NCBI RefSeq assembly: GCF_026624755.1
Contig: NZ_JAPMXC010000003.1
Location: 145,285 to 209,284, forward strand
DNA: 64,000 bases
Source of the DNA: Robbsia betulipollinis
GTDB lineage: Bacteria > Pseudomonadota > Gammaproteobacteria > Burkholderiales > Burkholderiaceae
Direction: 5' to 3'
The notes below the pieces were generated by a model. That model was not told the origin of the DNA. It worked only from the letters and a program-made list of their open reading frames with translations, and ran no database searches. This document shows, in pieces, positions 25,758-35,110 of the stretch. Within the stretch, counting starts at the first letter, position 1; each line of letters starts with the position of its first letter. A program made the position numbers and the translations under genes.

Positions 25758-26405
25758 ATGACCAATTCGATCGCCATCGTCGACTACGGAATGGGCAATC
25801 TGCGCTCGGTCGCGCAGGCGCTCAAGCACGCCGCACCCGAGGCGCAGGTCGAGATCGTCGCCGATCCGGCGCGCATCGCCACGGCGGACCGTATCGTCCT
25901 GCCCGGCCAGGGCGCGATGCCGGACTGCATGCGCGCGTTGCGCGAGTCGGGATTGCAGGAAGCCGTCGTGGCCGCGTCGCGCAGCAAGCCGCTGCTCGGC
26001 GTGTGCGTCGGCGAGCAGATGCTGTTCGACCTCAGCGAGGAAGGCGACACGCCCGGCCTCGGGCTGCTGCCCGGCAAGGTGCTGCGCTTCCAGCTCGATG
26101 GCCGGACGCAGGACGACGGCTCGCGCTTCAAGACCCCGCAAATGGGCTGGAACCGGGTGCGGCACGCACGCGCGCACCCCTTGTGGGAGGGTATCGCGGA
26201 CGACGCCTTCTTCTATTTCGTGCACAGCTACTACGTGGCGCCCGCGGATGCCGCCGATACCGTAGGGGTCACCACCTACGGTGCGCCGTTCACGTCGGCG
26301 GTGGCGCGGGGCAATATCTTCGCCACGCAGTTCCATCCCGAGAAAAGCGCGGCGGCGGGATTGCGGCTGTATCGCAATTTCGTCGACTGGACGCCCGGCG
26401 GCTAG
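25758..26405 (+). CDS. hisH: Imidazole glycerol phosphate synthase, glutaminase subunit
   Basis: A 215-residue class I glutamine amidotransferase. The nucleophile is the Cys in [12 protein letters not shown], and the His-Glu pair is in [13 protein letters not shown]. It makes ammonia for HisF, to which it binds. A 277-base stretch separates it from hisA; that stretch has no convincing gene, only GC-rich sequence with a weak TAATAC near 26539. Confidence 0.96.
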   Translation: MTNSIAIVDYGMGNLRSVAQALKHAAPEAQVEIVADPARIATADRIVLPGQGAMPDCMRALRESGLQEAVVAASRSKPLLGVCVGEQMLFDLSEEGDTPGLGLLPGKVLRFQLDGRTQDDGSRFKTPQMGWNRVRHARAHPLWEGIADDAFFYFVHSYYVAPADAADTVGVTTYGAPFTSAVARGNIFATQFHPEKSAAAGLRLYRNFVDWTPGG

Positions 26406-26682
26406 CGCCACGGGTCGATCCGCGAGTCGATCCGCGGAGGATGTGCGGGTAGATTCGAGGAAGGCCGGCAATAACGGCAGGCGGCGCCGGCGGCATGCAA
26501 AAAATGAATCAGTGCGTGCGTCAGGCGCCAATCCATCTGTAATACACTACGAGGCATCCGCGGCGTTCCCGGCATCGTGCCGGCGCCCGGCCGACGAGCG
26601 GCGGCCCCGCATTCACGCCGCCGCTCGGCCCGCAGAGCCTGCGGGCATCCCTCGACCCGAACCGACCACTACACCGATTTTT

Positions 26683-27438
26683 ATGCTGCTCATTCCGGCC
26701 ATCGATCTCAAGGACGGTCAGTGCGTCCGCCTCAAGCAGGGTGATATGGACCAGGCGACCGTGTTCGCCGAGGATCCCGCCGCCGCGGCCCGTCACTGGG
26801 TCGACCAGGGCGCGCGCCGCCTGCATCTGGTCGACCTCAACGGCGCCTTCGCGGGCAAGCCGCGCAACGAAGCCGCGATCCGCGCCATCATTGCGGAAGT
26901 CGGCAACGACATTCCCGTTCAGCTCGGCGGCGGCATTCGCGATCTGAACACGATCGAGCGCTACCTCGACGACGGGCTGTCCTACGTCATCATCGGCACC
27001 GCCGCGGTGAAGAATCCCGGCTTGCTCAAGGATGCGTGCACCGCGTTCGCCGGGCACGTGATCGTCGGCCTGGACGCCCGCGACGGCAAGGTCGCGACCG
27101 ACGGCTGGAGCAAGCTGACCGGCCATGAAGTCATCGACCTGGCGCGCAAGTTCGAGGACTACGGCGTCGAATCGATCATCTACACCGACATCGGCCGCGA
27201 CGGCATGCTGCACGGCATCAATATCGAGGCCACGGTGCGCCTCGCCAACGCGGTCAAGATTCCCGTGATCGCCAGCGGCGGTCTGTCGAACATGGCCGAC
27301 ATCGACGCGTTGTGCGCGGTGGCGGCCGAAGGCATCGAAGGCGTGATCTGCGGGCGCGCGATCTATTCCGGCGATCTCGACTTCGCGGCGGCGCAGGACC
27401 GCGCCGATTCGCTGGCGGGCGGCGACGGCGCGCCCTGA
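26683..27438 (+). CDS. hisA: Phosphoribosylformimino-AICAR-P isomerase
   Basis: A 251-residue TIM-barrel isomerase. It starts [20 protein letters not shown], with the catalytic Asp in AIDLKDG, and has [25 protein letters not shown] and [14 protein letters not shown]. Upstream in-frame sequence back to 26281 has no homology. hisF follows after 121 bases. Confidence 0.97.
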   Translation: MLLIPAIDLKDGQCVRLKQGDMDQATVFAEDPAAAARHWVDQGARRLHLVDLNGAFAGKPRNEAAIRAIIAEVGNDIPVQLGGGIRDLNTIERYLDDGLSYVIIGTAAVKNPGLLKDACTAFAGHVIVGLDARDGKVATDGWSKLTGHEVIDLARKFEDYGVESIIYTDIGRDGMLHGINIEATVRLANAVKIPVIASGGLSNMADIDALCAVAAEGIEGVICGRAIYSGDLDFAAAQDRADSLAGGDGAP

Positions 27439-27559
27439 TCCCGGCCGGCGCCGGCGCCGTGGCATCGCCACGGTGCCCGCGCGGCGGCAAGTGACCGGCC
27501 CGGTGCCGGCGCCTTCGTGAACCCCTAAAGGGCGCGCCCAGCGCGTGCCCGCACCCACC

Positions 27560-28345
27560 ATGGCTCTCGCAAAACGCATCATTCCCTGTCTCGACGTCAA
27601 CGCCGGGCGTGTCGTCAAGGGGATCAATTTCCTCGAGTTGCGCGACGCCGGCGACCCGGTCGAGGTCGCGCGCCGGTACGACGGCGAAGGCGCCGATGAA
27701 CTGACCTTTCTCGACATCACGGCCACCGCCGACGACCGCGACCTGATCCTGCCGATCATCGAGGCGGTCGCCTCGCAGGTCTTCATCCCGCTGACGGTGG
27801 GCGGCGGCGTGCGCACGGTCGCGGACTACCGGCGCCTGCTCAACGCGGGCGCCGACAAGATCAGCGTCAACTCCTCGGCCGTCGCCAATCCGCAGCTCAT
27901 CGCCGACGCCGCGAACAAGTACGGCTCGCAATGCGTCGTCGTCGCGATCGATGCGAAGCGCATTGCCGGGGGGCCTGCCGTCGGGGATGCCGCCGCGCGT
28001 TGGGAAGTCTTCACCCATGGCGGGCGGCGCGGCACCGGGCTCGACGCCGTCGAGTGGGCGCAGCGCATGGCGGCCCTGGGCGCGGGCGAGATCCTGCTGA
28101 CCAGCATGGACCGCGACGGCACCAGGAGCGGCTTCGACCTGGCATTGACGCGCGCCGTGTCCGACGCCGTCTCGGTGCCGGTGATCGCCTCGGGCGGCGT
28201 CGGCGGGCTCGAACATCTCGCCGAAGGCATCTCGCTCGGCCATGCCGACGCGGTGCTGGCCGCCAGCATCTTCCACTATGGCGAGCACACGGTCGGCGAG
28301 GCGAAGCGTTTCATGGCGTCGCGCGGCATCCCGGTGCGTCTGTAG
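27560..28345 (+). CDS. hisF: Imidazole glycerol phosphate synthase, cyclase subunit
   Basis: A 261-residue TIM-barrel cyclase starting [13 protein letters not shown]; Asp11 and the Asp in [10 protein letters not shown] are the catalytic pair. It uses ammonia from HisH to make imidazole glycerol phosphate and [26 protein letters not shown] and [14 protein letters not shown] are phosphate-binding motifs. A GTG at 27545 would add five residues; 27560 matches the family start. Confidence 0.97.
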   Translation: MALAKRIIPCLDVNAGRVVKGINFLELRDAGDPVEVARRYDGEGADELTFLDITATADDRDLILPIIEAVASQVFIPLTVGGGVRTVADYRRLLNAGADKISVNSSAVANPQLIADAANKYGSQCVVVAIDAKRIAGGPAVGDAAARWEVFTHGGRRGTGLDAVEWAQRMAALGAGEILLTSMDRDGTRSGFDLALTRAVSDAVSVPVIASGGVGGLEHLAEGISLGHADAVLAASIFHYGEHTVGEAKRFMASRGIPVRL

Positions 28346-28378
28346 ACTTCGTTTTCATCGCCTATCCGCAGGGTTTTC

Positions 28379-28777
28379 ATGACACACGCATGGCTCGACA
28401 AAGTAAAGTGGGACGCGGCCGGACTGGTGCCGGTCATCGCCCAGGAATCCGGCAGCAACGATGTCGTGATGTTCGCGTGGATGAACCGCGAGGCGTTGCA
28501 GCAGACTCTCGCGCTGCGCCGTGCGGTGTACTGGTCGCGCTCGCGCCAGCGGCTCTGGTTCAAGGGCGAGGAGTCCGGGCACGTGCAGCGCGTCCATGAA
28601 GTCCGGCTGGACTGCGACGCGGACGTCGTTCTGTTGAAGATCGAGCAGGTGGGCGGCATCGCCTGCCACACCGGCCGTCATTCCTGCTTTTTCCAGAAAT
28701 TCGAAGGCGACGCGGACACGGGCGACTGGGTCAGCGTCGAGCCTGTCCTCAAGGATCCGGAGCACATCTACAAATGA
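28379..28777 (+). CDS. hisI: Phosphoribosyl-AMP cyclohydrolase
   Basis: A 132-residue stand-alone enzyme (not fused to HisE) that opens the adenine ring of PR-AMP. Motifs are [42 protein letters not shown] and the metal-binding [13 protein letters not shown]. The stop overlaps the hisE start (ATGA). Confidence 0.96.
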   Translation: MTHAWLDKVKWDAAGLVPVIAQESGSNDVVMFAWMNREALQQTLALRRAVYWSRSRQRLWFKGEESGHVQRVHEVRLDCDADVVLLKIEQVGGIACHTGRHSCFFQKFEGDADTGDWVSVEPVLKDPEHIYK

Positions 28778-29163
28778 TCGAAGGCCCCATTTCTCCCCTT
28801 CCGGGCGACACGCTCGCCCGCCTGGCCAGTCTGATCGACGGCCGCAAGGGCGGCGACCCGGAAACCTCCTATGTCGCGCGTCTGTTTCACAAGGGCGACG
28901 ACGCGATCCTGAAGAAGATCGGCGAGGAAGCCACCGAAGTCGTGATGGCCGCCAAGGACGCCCGGCACGGCGGCGACCGGGCCACGCTGGTGGGCGAAGT
29001 CGCCGACCTCTGGTTTCATTGCCTGATCGCGCTCTCGCGTTTCGACCTGTCGCCGGCCGACGTGATCGCCGAGCTTGGACGTCGCGAAGGCCTGTCGGGC
29101 ATCGACGAGAAAGCGTTGCGCAAGGTCCGCGAGCGCGAGCAGAGCGACGCGCGGAACGCCTAG
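28774..29163 (+). CDS. hisE: Phosphoribosyl-ATP pyrophosphohydrolase
   Basis: A 129-residue MazG-like helical enzyme that hydrolyses PR-ATP to [25 protein letters not shown] and [11 protein letters not shown] carry the metal-binding acidic residues. It is the last histidine gene of the operon, translationally coupled to hisI. Confidence 0.96.
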   Translation: MIEGPISPLPGDTLARLASLIDGRKGGDPETSYVARLFHKGDDAILKKIGEEATEVVMAAKDARHGGDRATLVGEVADLWFHCLIALSRFDLSPADVIAELGRREGLSGIDEKALRKVREREQSDARNA

Positions 29164-29202
29164 CGAAACACGCCGGGCGCACCCCGCACAGCCGGAGACA
29201 GC

Positions 29203-29610
29203 ATGAACGAATTCCAGCGCAGGAAAGCCCATGCCGAGGACGTCGAGACGATCGACGCCACCGAAGTCGCCGACCTGCATCTCGACGACGCGCGCGCGCG
29301 GCAGCTGCGGGGGCTGTCGCACATCCTCTACGGCCTGTACGCGCTCGCCTGGTTTACCGGCGGCGTCAGCGGCATCGTCGCCCTCATCATCGACTACGTG
29401 AAGCGCGGCGACGCCGGCCAGAGCCTGTATGCATCCCATGCAAATTGGCGGATCCGTACCTTCTGGTGGAGCCTGCTCTGGTTGCTGCTGTCCCTGCCGT
29501 TCCTTTTGATCCATATCGGCTATCTGTTTCTCGTCGTCATCTGGATCTGGGGCGGGTACCGCGTGATCAAGGGCTGGCTGCGGCTGTTCGAACTGCGGCC
29601 GGTGCCGTGA
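29203..29610 (+). CDS. DUF4870-like small membrane protein
   Basis: A 135-residue protein with a charged N-terminus and two to three hydrophobic helices (ILYGLYALAWFTGGVSGIVALII; SLLWLLLSLPFLLIHIGYLFLVV). The pattern fits the DUF4870/YggT-like set of small membrane proteins found between hisE and the HIT gene in Burkholderia. Function is unknown. GGAGACAGC precedes the ATG. Confidence 0.75.
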   Translation: MNEFQRRKAHAEDVETIDATEVADLHLDDARARQLRGLSHILYGLYALAWFTGGVSGIVALIIDYVKRGDAGQSLYASHANWRIRTFWWSLLWLLLSLPFLLIHIGYLFLVVIWIWGGYRVIKGWLRLFELRPVP

Positions 29611-29660
29611 CGCGCGGCGGGTCACCCAAGCACTTTTCCCGATAAGAACCGGAGACGCAC

Positions 29661-30023
29661 ATGAGCGAACACAACTGCATTTTCTGCAAGATCGTGAAAG
29701 GGGAGATTCCCAGCCGGAAAATCCACGAGGACGACGATTTCTATGCATTCCACGACATCCATCCGGCCGCGCCGGTGCATGCGCTGGTGATCCCGAAGCG
29801 GCATATCGAAACCTTGTCCGCCTGCGGCGACGCCGATGCCCCGTTGCTGGGTAAAATGATGGTGCTGACGGCCCGACTCGCGGAGCAGCTCGGCTGCGCC
29901 TACACGGGCGGCGAAACGGGCTTTCGCACCGCCATCAACGTGGGGCCGAACGGCGGCCAGGAGGTTTATCATCTGCATGCGCACATCCTCGGCGGACCCC
30001 GCCCCTGGTCGCGGATGGAGTAG
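29661..30023 (+). CDS. HIT-family nucleotide hydrolase (HinT-like)
   Basis: A 120-residue HIT protein. It starts with CIFCKIVKGEIPSRK and has the histidine triad in QEVYHLHAHILGG. HinT-type enzymes hydrolyse purine nucleoside phosphoramidates. Length and motif spacing match the short bacterial HinT form. It stands between the his and tat genes as in related genomes. Confidence 0.93.
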   Translation: MSEHNCIFCKIVKGEIPSRKIHEDDDFYAFHDIHPAAPVHALVIPKRHIETLSACGDADAPLLGKMMVLTARLAEQLGCAYTGGETGFRTAINVGPNGGQEVYHLHAHILGGPRPWSRME

Positions 30024-30174
30024 GCTATAGGAGGGCAGGCAGGCAGCGTGGGTGACGAAGCCTCGCCGGCCCGTGCGGAGTACACATGGATTTTCCACCT
30101 GTGGCATAGTCCGGGGCGTTGCCCTGTAGGCTGCAGGTGTCGCGGCGCGGCCGCGAACGAATCGGAGAAACGTA

Positions 30175-30450
30175 ATGGGTTCGCTAAGTATTTGGCATTG
30201 GCTGATCGTGCTGGTGATCGTCGCGCTGGTGTTCGGCACGAAGAAACTGCGCAACATGGGTTCGGATCTGGGCGGCGCCGTACGCGGCTTCAAGGACGGC
30301 ATGCGCGAAGGCGAAATCCCGCCGGGCGGCGTGCCTGGCGAAACCTCGCGCAGCGGCATGCCGCCGGCCGCGGGCATGCCCGGCGAATCGCTGCCGCGCG
30401 CGAAGGACACCGTCGACGTCGAGACGCGGGACCGCAGCAACCTGCGCTGA
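30175..30450 (+). CDS. tatA: Twin-arginine translocase subunit TatA
   Basis: A 91-residue protein: one N-terminal helix ([20 protein letters not shown]) followed by an amphipathic helix ([20 protein letters not shown]) and a polar tail. TatA oligomers form the passage for folded Tat substrates. It is the first gene of tatABC. Confidence 0.95.
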   Translation: MGSLSIWHWLIVLVIVALVFGTKKLRNMGSDLGGAVRGFKDGMREGEIPPGGVPGETSRSGMPPAAGMPGESLPRAKDTVDVETRDRSNLR

Positions 30451-30676
30451 CCGTCTGCGCCCCGCATTCCGCGTTTTCGGGCGCGGGGCGGCCGCTGGCC
30501 GGTGACGCCGTGCGGTGAGGAGCGGGTGGCGGCATGCCGGGCGATCGCGACGCGGCCGCCCGGAACCCGCGTCCGGCACTCGCACTACGGGAGTCGCGCC
30601 CTGCGGAGCGCGCGCCGAGGTTTGCGCTTCGGGGGCCACCGTCGTATCCGCTGCGCTTTCCTTCCGGTTTGAATAC

Positions 30677-31327
30677 ATGCTCGATCTTGGTCTTTCGAAA
30701 CTTGCCATCATCGGGGTCGTCGCGCTGGTCGTGATCGGCCCTGAAAAGCTTCCCCGGGTCGCGCGGACCGCGGGCGCCCTGCTGGGCCGTGCGCAGCGGT
30801 ACATCAACGACGTCAAGACCGAGGTGTCCCGCGAAATGGACATGGGCGACCTGAAGAGCGCGAAATCCGCGTTCGAGGATGCGGCGCGCAGCGCCCAGTC
30901 GTCCGTCCAGGATCATCTTCGGGAAACCGAGGATCACCTCAACGAGACCTGGCGCACGCTGTCGCCCGATCCGGTTCCCGGCAGCGAGGCCGCGAACGCG
31001 CCCCCCGCGATCGGCGCCACGGCCGCAAGCGACCACAACCCGTCCGGCTACAGCGTCTACGAAGGGTCGTCGGGCGACGCGGCGAACGCGGCCGGAAGCG
31101 CCGCGCAAAACAACGCGAGCGCCGACGCGCCCATCGGCTACGGCACCCATTATTCCGCGAACGATGGCGGCGCCGCGCAGCGTCGGCGCAACTGGCGCGT
31201 CAAGCAGGCCGCGCCGCCCGCCTGGTTCAAGCGTACCCAACTGGTGCGTACGCGGCTGCAATCCGGCGCCGCGCGTGTCGCCCGGCATCGTCCGGACGGC
31301 CTCAGGCAACCCACCCGCTTCCTTTGA
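30677..31327 (+). CDS. tatB: Twin-arginine translocase subunit TatB
   Basis: A 216-residue protein starting MLDLGLSKLAIIGVVALVVIG with the GPEKLP turn and an amphipathic helix. It forms the substrate receptor with TatC. The frame is open upstream to 30515, but ATG 30677 gives the conserved N-terminus. The C-terminal 120 residues are low-complexity (Ala, Asn, Ser) and end with a basic patch. Its stop overlaps the tatC start. Confidence 0.94.
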   Translation: MLDLGLSKLAIIGVVALVVIGPEKLPRVARTAGALLGRAQRYINDVKTEVSREMDMGDLKSAKSAFEDAARSAQSSVQDHLRETEDHLNETWRTLSPDPVPGSEAANAPPAIGATAASDHNPSGYSVYEGSSGDAANAAGSAAQNNASADAPIGYGTHYSANDGGAAQRRRNWRVKQAAPPAWFKRTQLVRTRLQSGAARVARHRPDGLRQPTRFL

Positions 31328-32145
31328 TGACGACCAACCCCAACGATCCGAACCAAGCCCCCGCCGACGCGGCCGCAGCGGGCACTGTAGCGGGTGGCGC
31401 GGCCACGCCGGGCGAGGATACCTTCATCTCGCATCTGATCGAGTTGCGCGACCGGATCATCCGCGCCGGGATCGCCGTCATCGTCGTCTTCGTCGGGCTG
31501 GTCTACTGGGCGCCGGACATCTTCCGCCTGCTCGCCCGGCCGCTGCTGCAGAACCTGCCCGCCGGCGGCAAGATGATCGTCACCGACGTCACGGGTTCGT
31601 TTTTCGTGCCGATGAAGGTCACGATGATGGTCGCCTTCGTCATTGCCCTGCCGATCGTGCTCTACCAGCTGTGGGCCTTCGTCGCGCCCGGCCTCTACCA
31701 GCACGAGAAGAAGCTGGTCGTGCCGTTGGTGGGCAGCAGCTACTTCCTGTTTCTGTGCGGGATGGCGTTCGCCTATTTCGTCGTGTTCCCGACGATCTTC
31801 CGGGTGATGGTGCACTACAACGCGCCGCTGGGCGCCGAGATGAACACCGACATCGACAACTACCTCAGCTTCGTGCTGACGATGTTCCTGTGCTTCGGCG
31901 TGACCTTCGAGGTGCCGATCGTCGTCGTGCTGCTGGTGCGCATGGGTTTCGTCCAGCTGAAAAAGCTGAAGGAAATCCGCCCGTACGTGGTGGTGGGCGC
32001 ATTCGTCGTGTCGGCGGTGGTCACGCCGCCCGACGTCGTCTCCCAGCTCATCCTCGCGGTACCGCTGGTCATTCTCTACGAAGCCGGGTTGATCGCCGCG
32101 CGCTTCTTCGTGCCGCGCGTCGCGGCGAACCTGCCGGTGGTATGA
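31327..32145 (+). CDS. tatC: Twin-arginine translocase subunit TatC
   Basis: A 272-residue protein with six membrane helices. The conserved FISHLIELRDRIIRA and the periplasmic-loop region FVAPGLYQHEKKLVVP are present. TatC binds the twin-arginine signal. The start ATG overlaps the tatB stop (TGATG); a TTG at 31324 is also in frame. The gene ends 30 bases before the convergent protease gene. Confidence 0.96.
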   Translation: MTTNPNDPNQAPADAAAAGTVAGGAATPGEDTFISHLIELRDRIIRAGIAVIVVFVGLVYWAPDIFRLLARPLLQNLPAGGKMIVTDVTGSFFVPMKVTMMVAFVIALPIVLYQLWAFVAPGLYQHEKKLVVPLVGSSYFLFLCGMAFAYFVVFPTIFRVMVHYNAPLGAEMNTDIDNYLSFVLTMFLCFGVTFEVPIVVVLLVRMGFVQLKKLKEIRPYVVVGAFVVSAVVTPPDVVSQLILAVPLVILYEAGLIAARFFVPRVAANLPVV

Positions 32146-32175
32146 GGCGGCGGCCCGGGATGCGGGCCGTGTCGC

Positions 32176-33477
32176 CTACTCGTCCTCTTCTTCCGAACGC
32201 GCCGCGCGCGACGGCGTCGGCCGCTTGCCGATCGACACCGTCAGCGTGATCGGCTTGTTGCGGCGCACGACGTGCAGCGTCGCATCGGTTCCCGGCGCGA
32301 TCTGCGCGATCACATTCAACAGGCTCACCGTCTCCGTCACCGGCTGATCGTCGACCCCGACGATGATGTCGCCCGGCCGCACGCCGCCCCTGTCCGCCGG
32401 CGCGCCCTGCAACACGCCCGCCACGATCGCCCCCGACGCCTGTTTCAAATGAAAGGACTGCGCGATCTCCGGCGTGATGTCCTGCGGCTCCACGCCGATC
32501 CAGCCGCGCGTCACCGAGCCCGTCTGAATGATGCTGTCGAGCACCATGCGCGCCGTCGACACCGGGGTCGCGAACCCGATGCCCAGCGAGCCGCCGCTGC
32601 GGGAATAGATGGCGGTATTGATGCCAATCAGGTTACCCTCGACATCGACGAGCGCGCCGCCCGAGTTGCCCGGATTGATCGCCGCGTCGGTCTGGATGAA
32701 GTTTTCGAAGGGGGTGATGCCGAGGTGATTGCGGCCCAGCGCGCTGATGATGCCCATCGTCACGGTCTGGCCGACGGCGAACGGATTGCCGATCGCCAGC
32801 ACCACGTCGCCCACCCGGTGGTCCTCGATATGGCCCAGCGCGATCGTCGGCAGGTCCGGCAGATCGATCTTCAGCACCGCCAGATCGGTATCCGGATCCG
32901 CGCCGATCACCTTCGCCGACGTCTTGCGGCCGTCCGCGAGCGCCACCTCGATCTCGTCCGCGCCCTCGACGACATGCTGATTCGTAAGGATGTATCCTTC
33001 GGCGTTGACGATCACGCCCGAACCCAGGTTCGAGGCCGGCGTACGCTCCTCGCGGCCGCGGTTGCCGGGGACCCTGCCGCCGCGCGCGCCCTTGTTGCCG
33101 TACAGATAGCGATACAGCGGGTCGTTCATGCGCAGATCGCGCTTCGACGCCGCATGGCCCTTGGTCGAGAAAACATTGACCACGGCCGGCATCGCCCGAT
33201 GCGCCGCACCGGCGTACGACGTGTCCGCGCGTGGCAGGCGCCGGTCGACCGCATCGCGCCCGTTACCGGGCGGCGCATGGGAGAAGGGCGTCGATGCGCT
33301 GGTGCCGGGCGCCGTCGCGGCGGTATCTTGCGCCGTTCCGCCAGCGTCCGTCCGGTGGGTAAAGAGGCCGCCATCGCCGTGGGGAAGCCACTGCGGTTTC
33401 AGGGTCGAAACGACGAAAAGCAACGCCAGTACGACCGTGACCGCTTGCGCGAAGAACAACCAGAAGCGTCTAAGCAT
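32176..33477 (-). CDS. DegS-like membrane-anchored serine protease, single PDZ
   Basis: A 433-residue HtrA-family protease. One N-terminal membrane anchor ([20 protein letters not shown]) is followed by a Pro/Ala linker, the protease domain and a single PDZ domain (residues about 335-420), so the layout is that of DegS/AlgW rather than DegP. The triad can be read as His168 (TNQHVVEG), Asp198 ([10 protein letters not shown]) and Ser272 (GNSGGAL). DegS-type enzymes sense misfolded outer membrane proteins and start sigma-E release. It converges on tatC. Its start is only 18 bases from the divergent NIF3 gene. Confidence 0.9.
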   Translation of the reverse strand: MLRRFWLFFAQAVTVVLALLFVVSTLKPQWLPHGDGGLFTHRTDAGGTAQDTAATAPGTSASTPFSHAPPGNGRDAVDRRLPRADTSYAGAAHRAMPAVVNVFSTKGHAASKRDLRMNDPLYRYLYGNKGARGGRVPGNRGREERTPASNLGSGVIVNAEGYILTNQHVVEGADEIEVALADGRKTSAKVIGADPDTDLAVLKIDLPDLPTIALGHIEDHRVGDVVLAIGNPFAVGQTVTMGIISALGRNHLGITPFENFIQTDAAINPGNSGGALVDVEGNLIGINTAIYSRSGGSLGIGFATPVSTARMVLDSIIQTGSVTRGWIGVEPQDITPEIAQSFHLKQASGAIVAGVLQGAPADRGGVRPGDIIVGVDDQPVTETVSLLNVIAQIAPGTDATLHVVRRNKPITLTVSIGKRPTPSRAARSEEEDE

Positions 33478-33495
33478 CTGAATATTGAGGTTTAT

Positions 33496-34242
33496 ATGGA
33501 CCGTAACGAACTGGAATTGTATCTGAACAATGTCCTGGAAATCGGGCGTTTCCGTGACTACTGCCCGAATGGATTGCAGGTGGAGGGGCGCCGCCGGGTC
33601 ATGCGCCTCGCCACCGGCGTCACCGCGTCGCTCGAATTGATCGACGCCGCGATCGAATGGGAAGCCGATGCCATCCTCGTGCATCACGGCTATTTCTGGA
33701 AGAACGAGAACCCGGCGATCACCGGCATGAAGCTCGGCCGCCTGCGCCGGCTGCTGGTCAACGACATCAACCTGTTCGCCTATCACCTGCCGCTCGACGC
33801 CCATCCCGAGTTCGGCAACAACGTCCAGCTCGGCAAACGCTTCGGCTGGATCGCCGACGGGCGCTTCGGCGAGAACGACATGGGCTGGTCGTCCGCGCTG
33901 CCGTTCCCCGTCACCCTCGAGAGCCTGGCCCGGCATGTCCAGAACGTACTGGGGCGCACGCCGCTGGTGATCGGCGATCCGCAGAGCGAAGTGCGGCGCG
34001 TCTCGTGGTGCACCGGCGGCGCGCAGGGGTACTTCGAGGATGCGGTCGCCTCCGGCACCGACGTCTACCTCAGCGGCGAGATTTCCGAGCAGACCACGCA
34101 TATCGCCCGCGAGACCGGCGTCGGCTACATCGCGGCCGGGCATCACGCCACCGAGCGTTACGGCGTGCAGGCGCTGGGCGAGCATCTGGCCGAGACTTTC
34201 GAACTGGAACATCAGTTCTTCGACATCCATAATCCGGTCTGA
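33496..34242 (+). CDS. NIF3/YbgI family metal-binding protein
   Basis: A 248-residue protein of the NIF3/DUF34 family: [13 protein letters not shown] at the start, VHHGYFW with metal-binding His residues, [16 protein letters not shown], and [17 protein letters not shown] near the C-terminus. The family is a dinuclear-metal protein often described as a GTP cyclohydrolase I type 2 homologue, but its true role is not settled. The ATG at 33496 lies 18 bases from the divergent protease start, so each promoter must lie inside or over the other gene's 5' end. Confidence 0.92.
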   Translation: MDRNELELYLNNVLEIGRFRDYCPNGLQVEGRRRVMRLATGVTASLELIDAAIEWEADAILVHHGYFWKNENPAITGMKLGRLRRLLVNDINLFAYHLPLDAHPEFGNNVQLGKRFGWIADGRFGENDMGWSSALPFPVTLESLARHVQNVLGRTPLVIGDPQSEVRRVSWCTGGAQGYFEDAVASGTDVYLSGEISEQTTHIARETGVGYIAAGHHATERYGVQALGEHLAETFELEHQFFDIHNPV

Positions 34243-34330
34243 GGCGTCTGGTCGCGCCCGTGCGTCCGGCCCGCGCGGTATCATGCGGCCGCTGACAGCA
34301 TGACGCCCCACGATGCGACGAGGAGCCTGG

Positions 34331-35107
34331 ATGCCGGACAACACGCGATCCGATCGACCGACGATGCCTGAACGGCCTGACGTCGAATCGCCTGCCATCG
34401 AATCGCCGGAGGGCGCGCCGCCGAGGGGCGCGCCGCCAAAGGGCGCGCCGCCCAAGGGCGCTGCGCCGGAGGGCGCGCCGCCGGAGGGCGCGCCGCCTTC
34501 CCGCACGGCGCTCGATCGCCGCCGCCGCACCTGGCTCATCGCCACCTCGGTGCTGGGCGGCGCGGGTGGCGTGGCCGCCGTCGCGCCGCTGATCGGCTCG
34601 CTGGGGCCCTCGGCGCGGGTGCGGGCCAGTGCCGCGCCGCTCGAGGTCGACCTGGGCACGCTCGCGCCGGGGCAGGTCGTCACCGTCGCCTGGCGCGGCC
34701 GGCCGGTCTGGATCCTGAACCGCACCGCCGCGATGCTCGCCGAGGTCGACGCCGCCACGCCCCGGTGCGCCGATCCCCACTCGCTGCGCCCCTACACGAT
34801 GCCGCTGCCCGAGTACTGCCGCAACGGTTATCGCGCGCGTGCCGAGCATCCGAACATCGCCGTGCTCGTCGGCGTCTGCACGCATCTGGGTTGCACTCCG
34901 GTGCCGCGCTTCGCCGCCGGCGCGCAGCCGAACCTGCCGGCCGACTGGCCGGGCGGCTGGCTCTGCCCCTGTCATGGCTCGACCTTCGACCTGGCGGGGC
35001 GCGTGTTTCGCAACCAGCCCGCGCCGCAGAACCTCGACGTGCCCCGTTACAGCTTCCTGTCGCCCGCGCGACTGGTGATCGGGCGCGACGAACACGGCGA
35101 GGCCTGA
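34331..35107 (+). CDS. petA: Cytochrome bc1 complex Rieske iron-sulfur subunit
   Basis: A 258-residue protein with the 2Fe-2S ligands in CTHLGC and CPCHGS. A RRRR stretch followed by a hydrophobic helix (TWLIATSVLGGAGGVAAVAPLIG) forms the membrane anchor and Tat-like signal, which fits its location in a genome with tatABC. Residues about 27-56 are six GAPPxG-type repeats and push the anchor away from the start. It accepts electrons from quinol in the Q cycle. Start 34331 is chosen from AGGAG upstream. petB follows after 3 bases. Confidence 0.95.
   Translation: MPDNTRSDRPTMPERPDVESPAIESPEGAPPRGAPPKGAPPKGAAPEGAPPEGAPPSRTALDRRRRTWLIATSVLGGAGGVAAVAPLIGSLGPSARVRASAAPLEVDLGTLAPGQVVTVAWRGRPVWILNRTAAMLAEVDAATPRCADPHSLRPYTMPLPEYCRNGYRARAEHPNIAVLVGVCTHLGCTPVPRFAAGAQPNLPADWPGGWLCPCHGSTFDLAGRVFRNQPAPQNLDVPRYSFLSPARLVIGRDEHGEA
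34409..34498 (+). repeat. 15-bp tandem repeat in petA, six units
   Basis: Six tandem 15-base units of the form GAGGGCGCGCCGCCG with small changes, coding six copies of (E/R/K)GAPP-like peptide near the N-terminus of the Rieske protein. The frame is kept through all units. Confidence 0.9.
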
Positions 35108-35110
35108 CCG

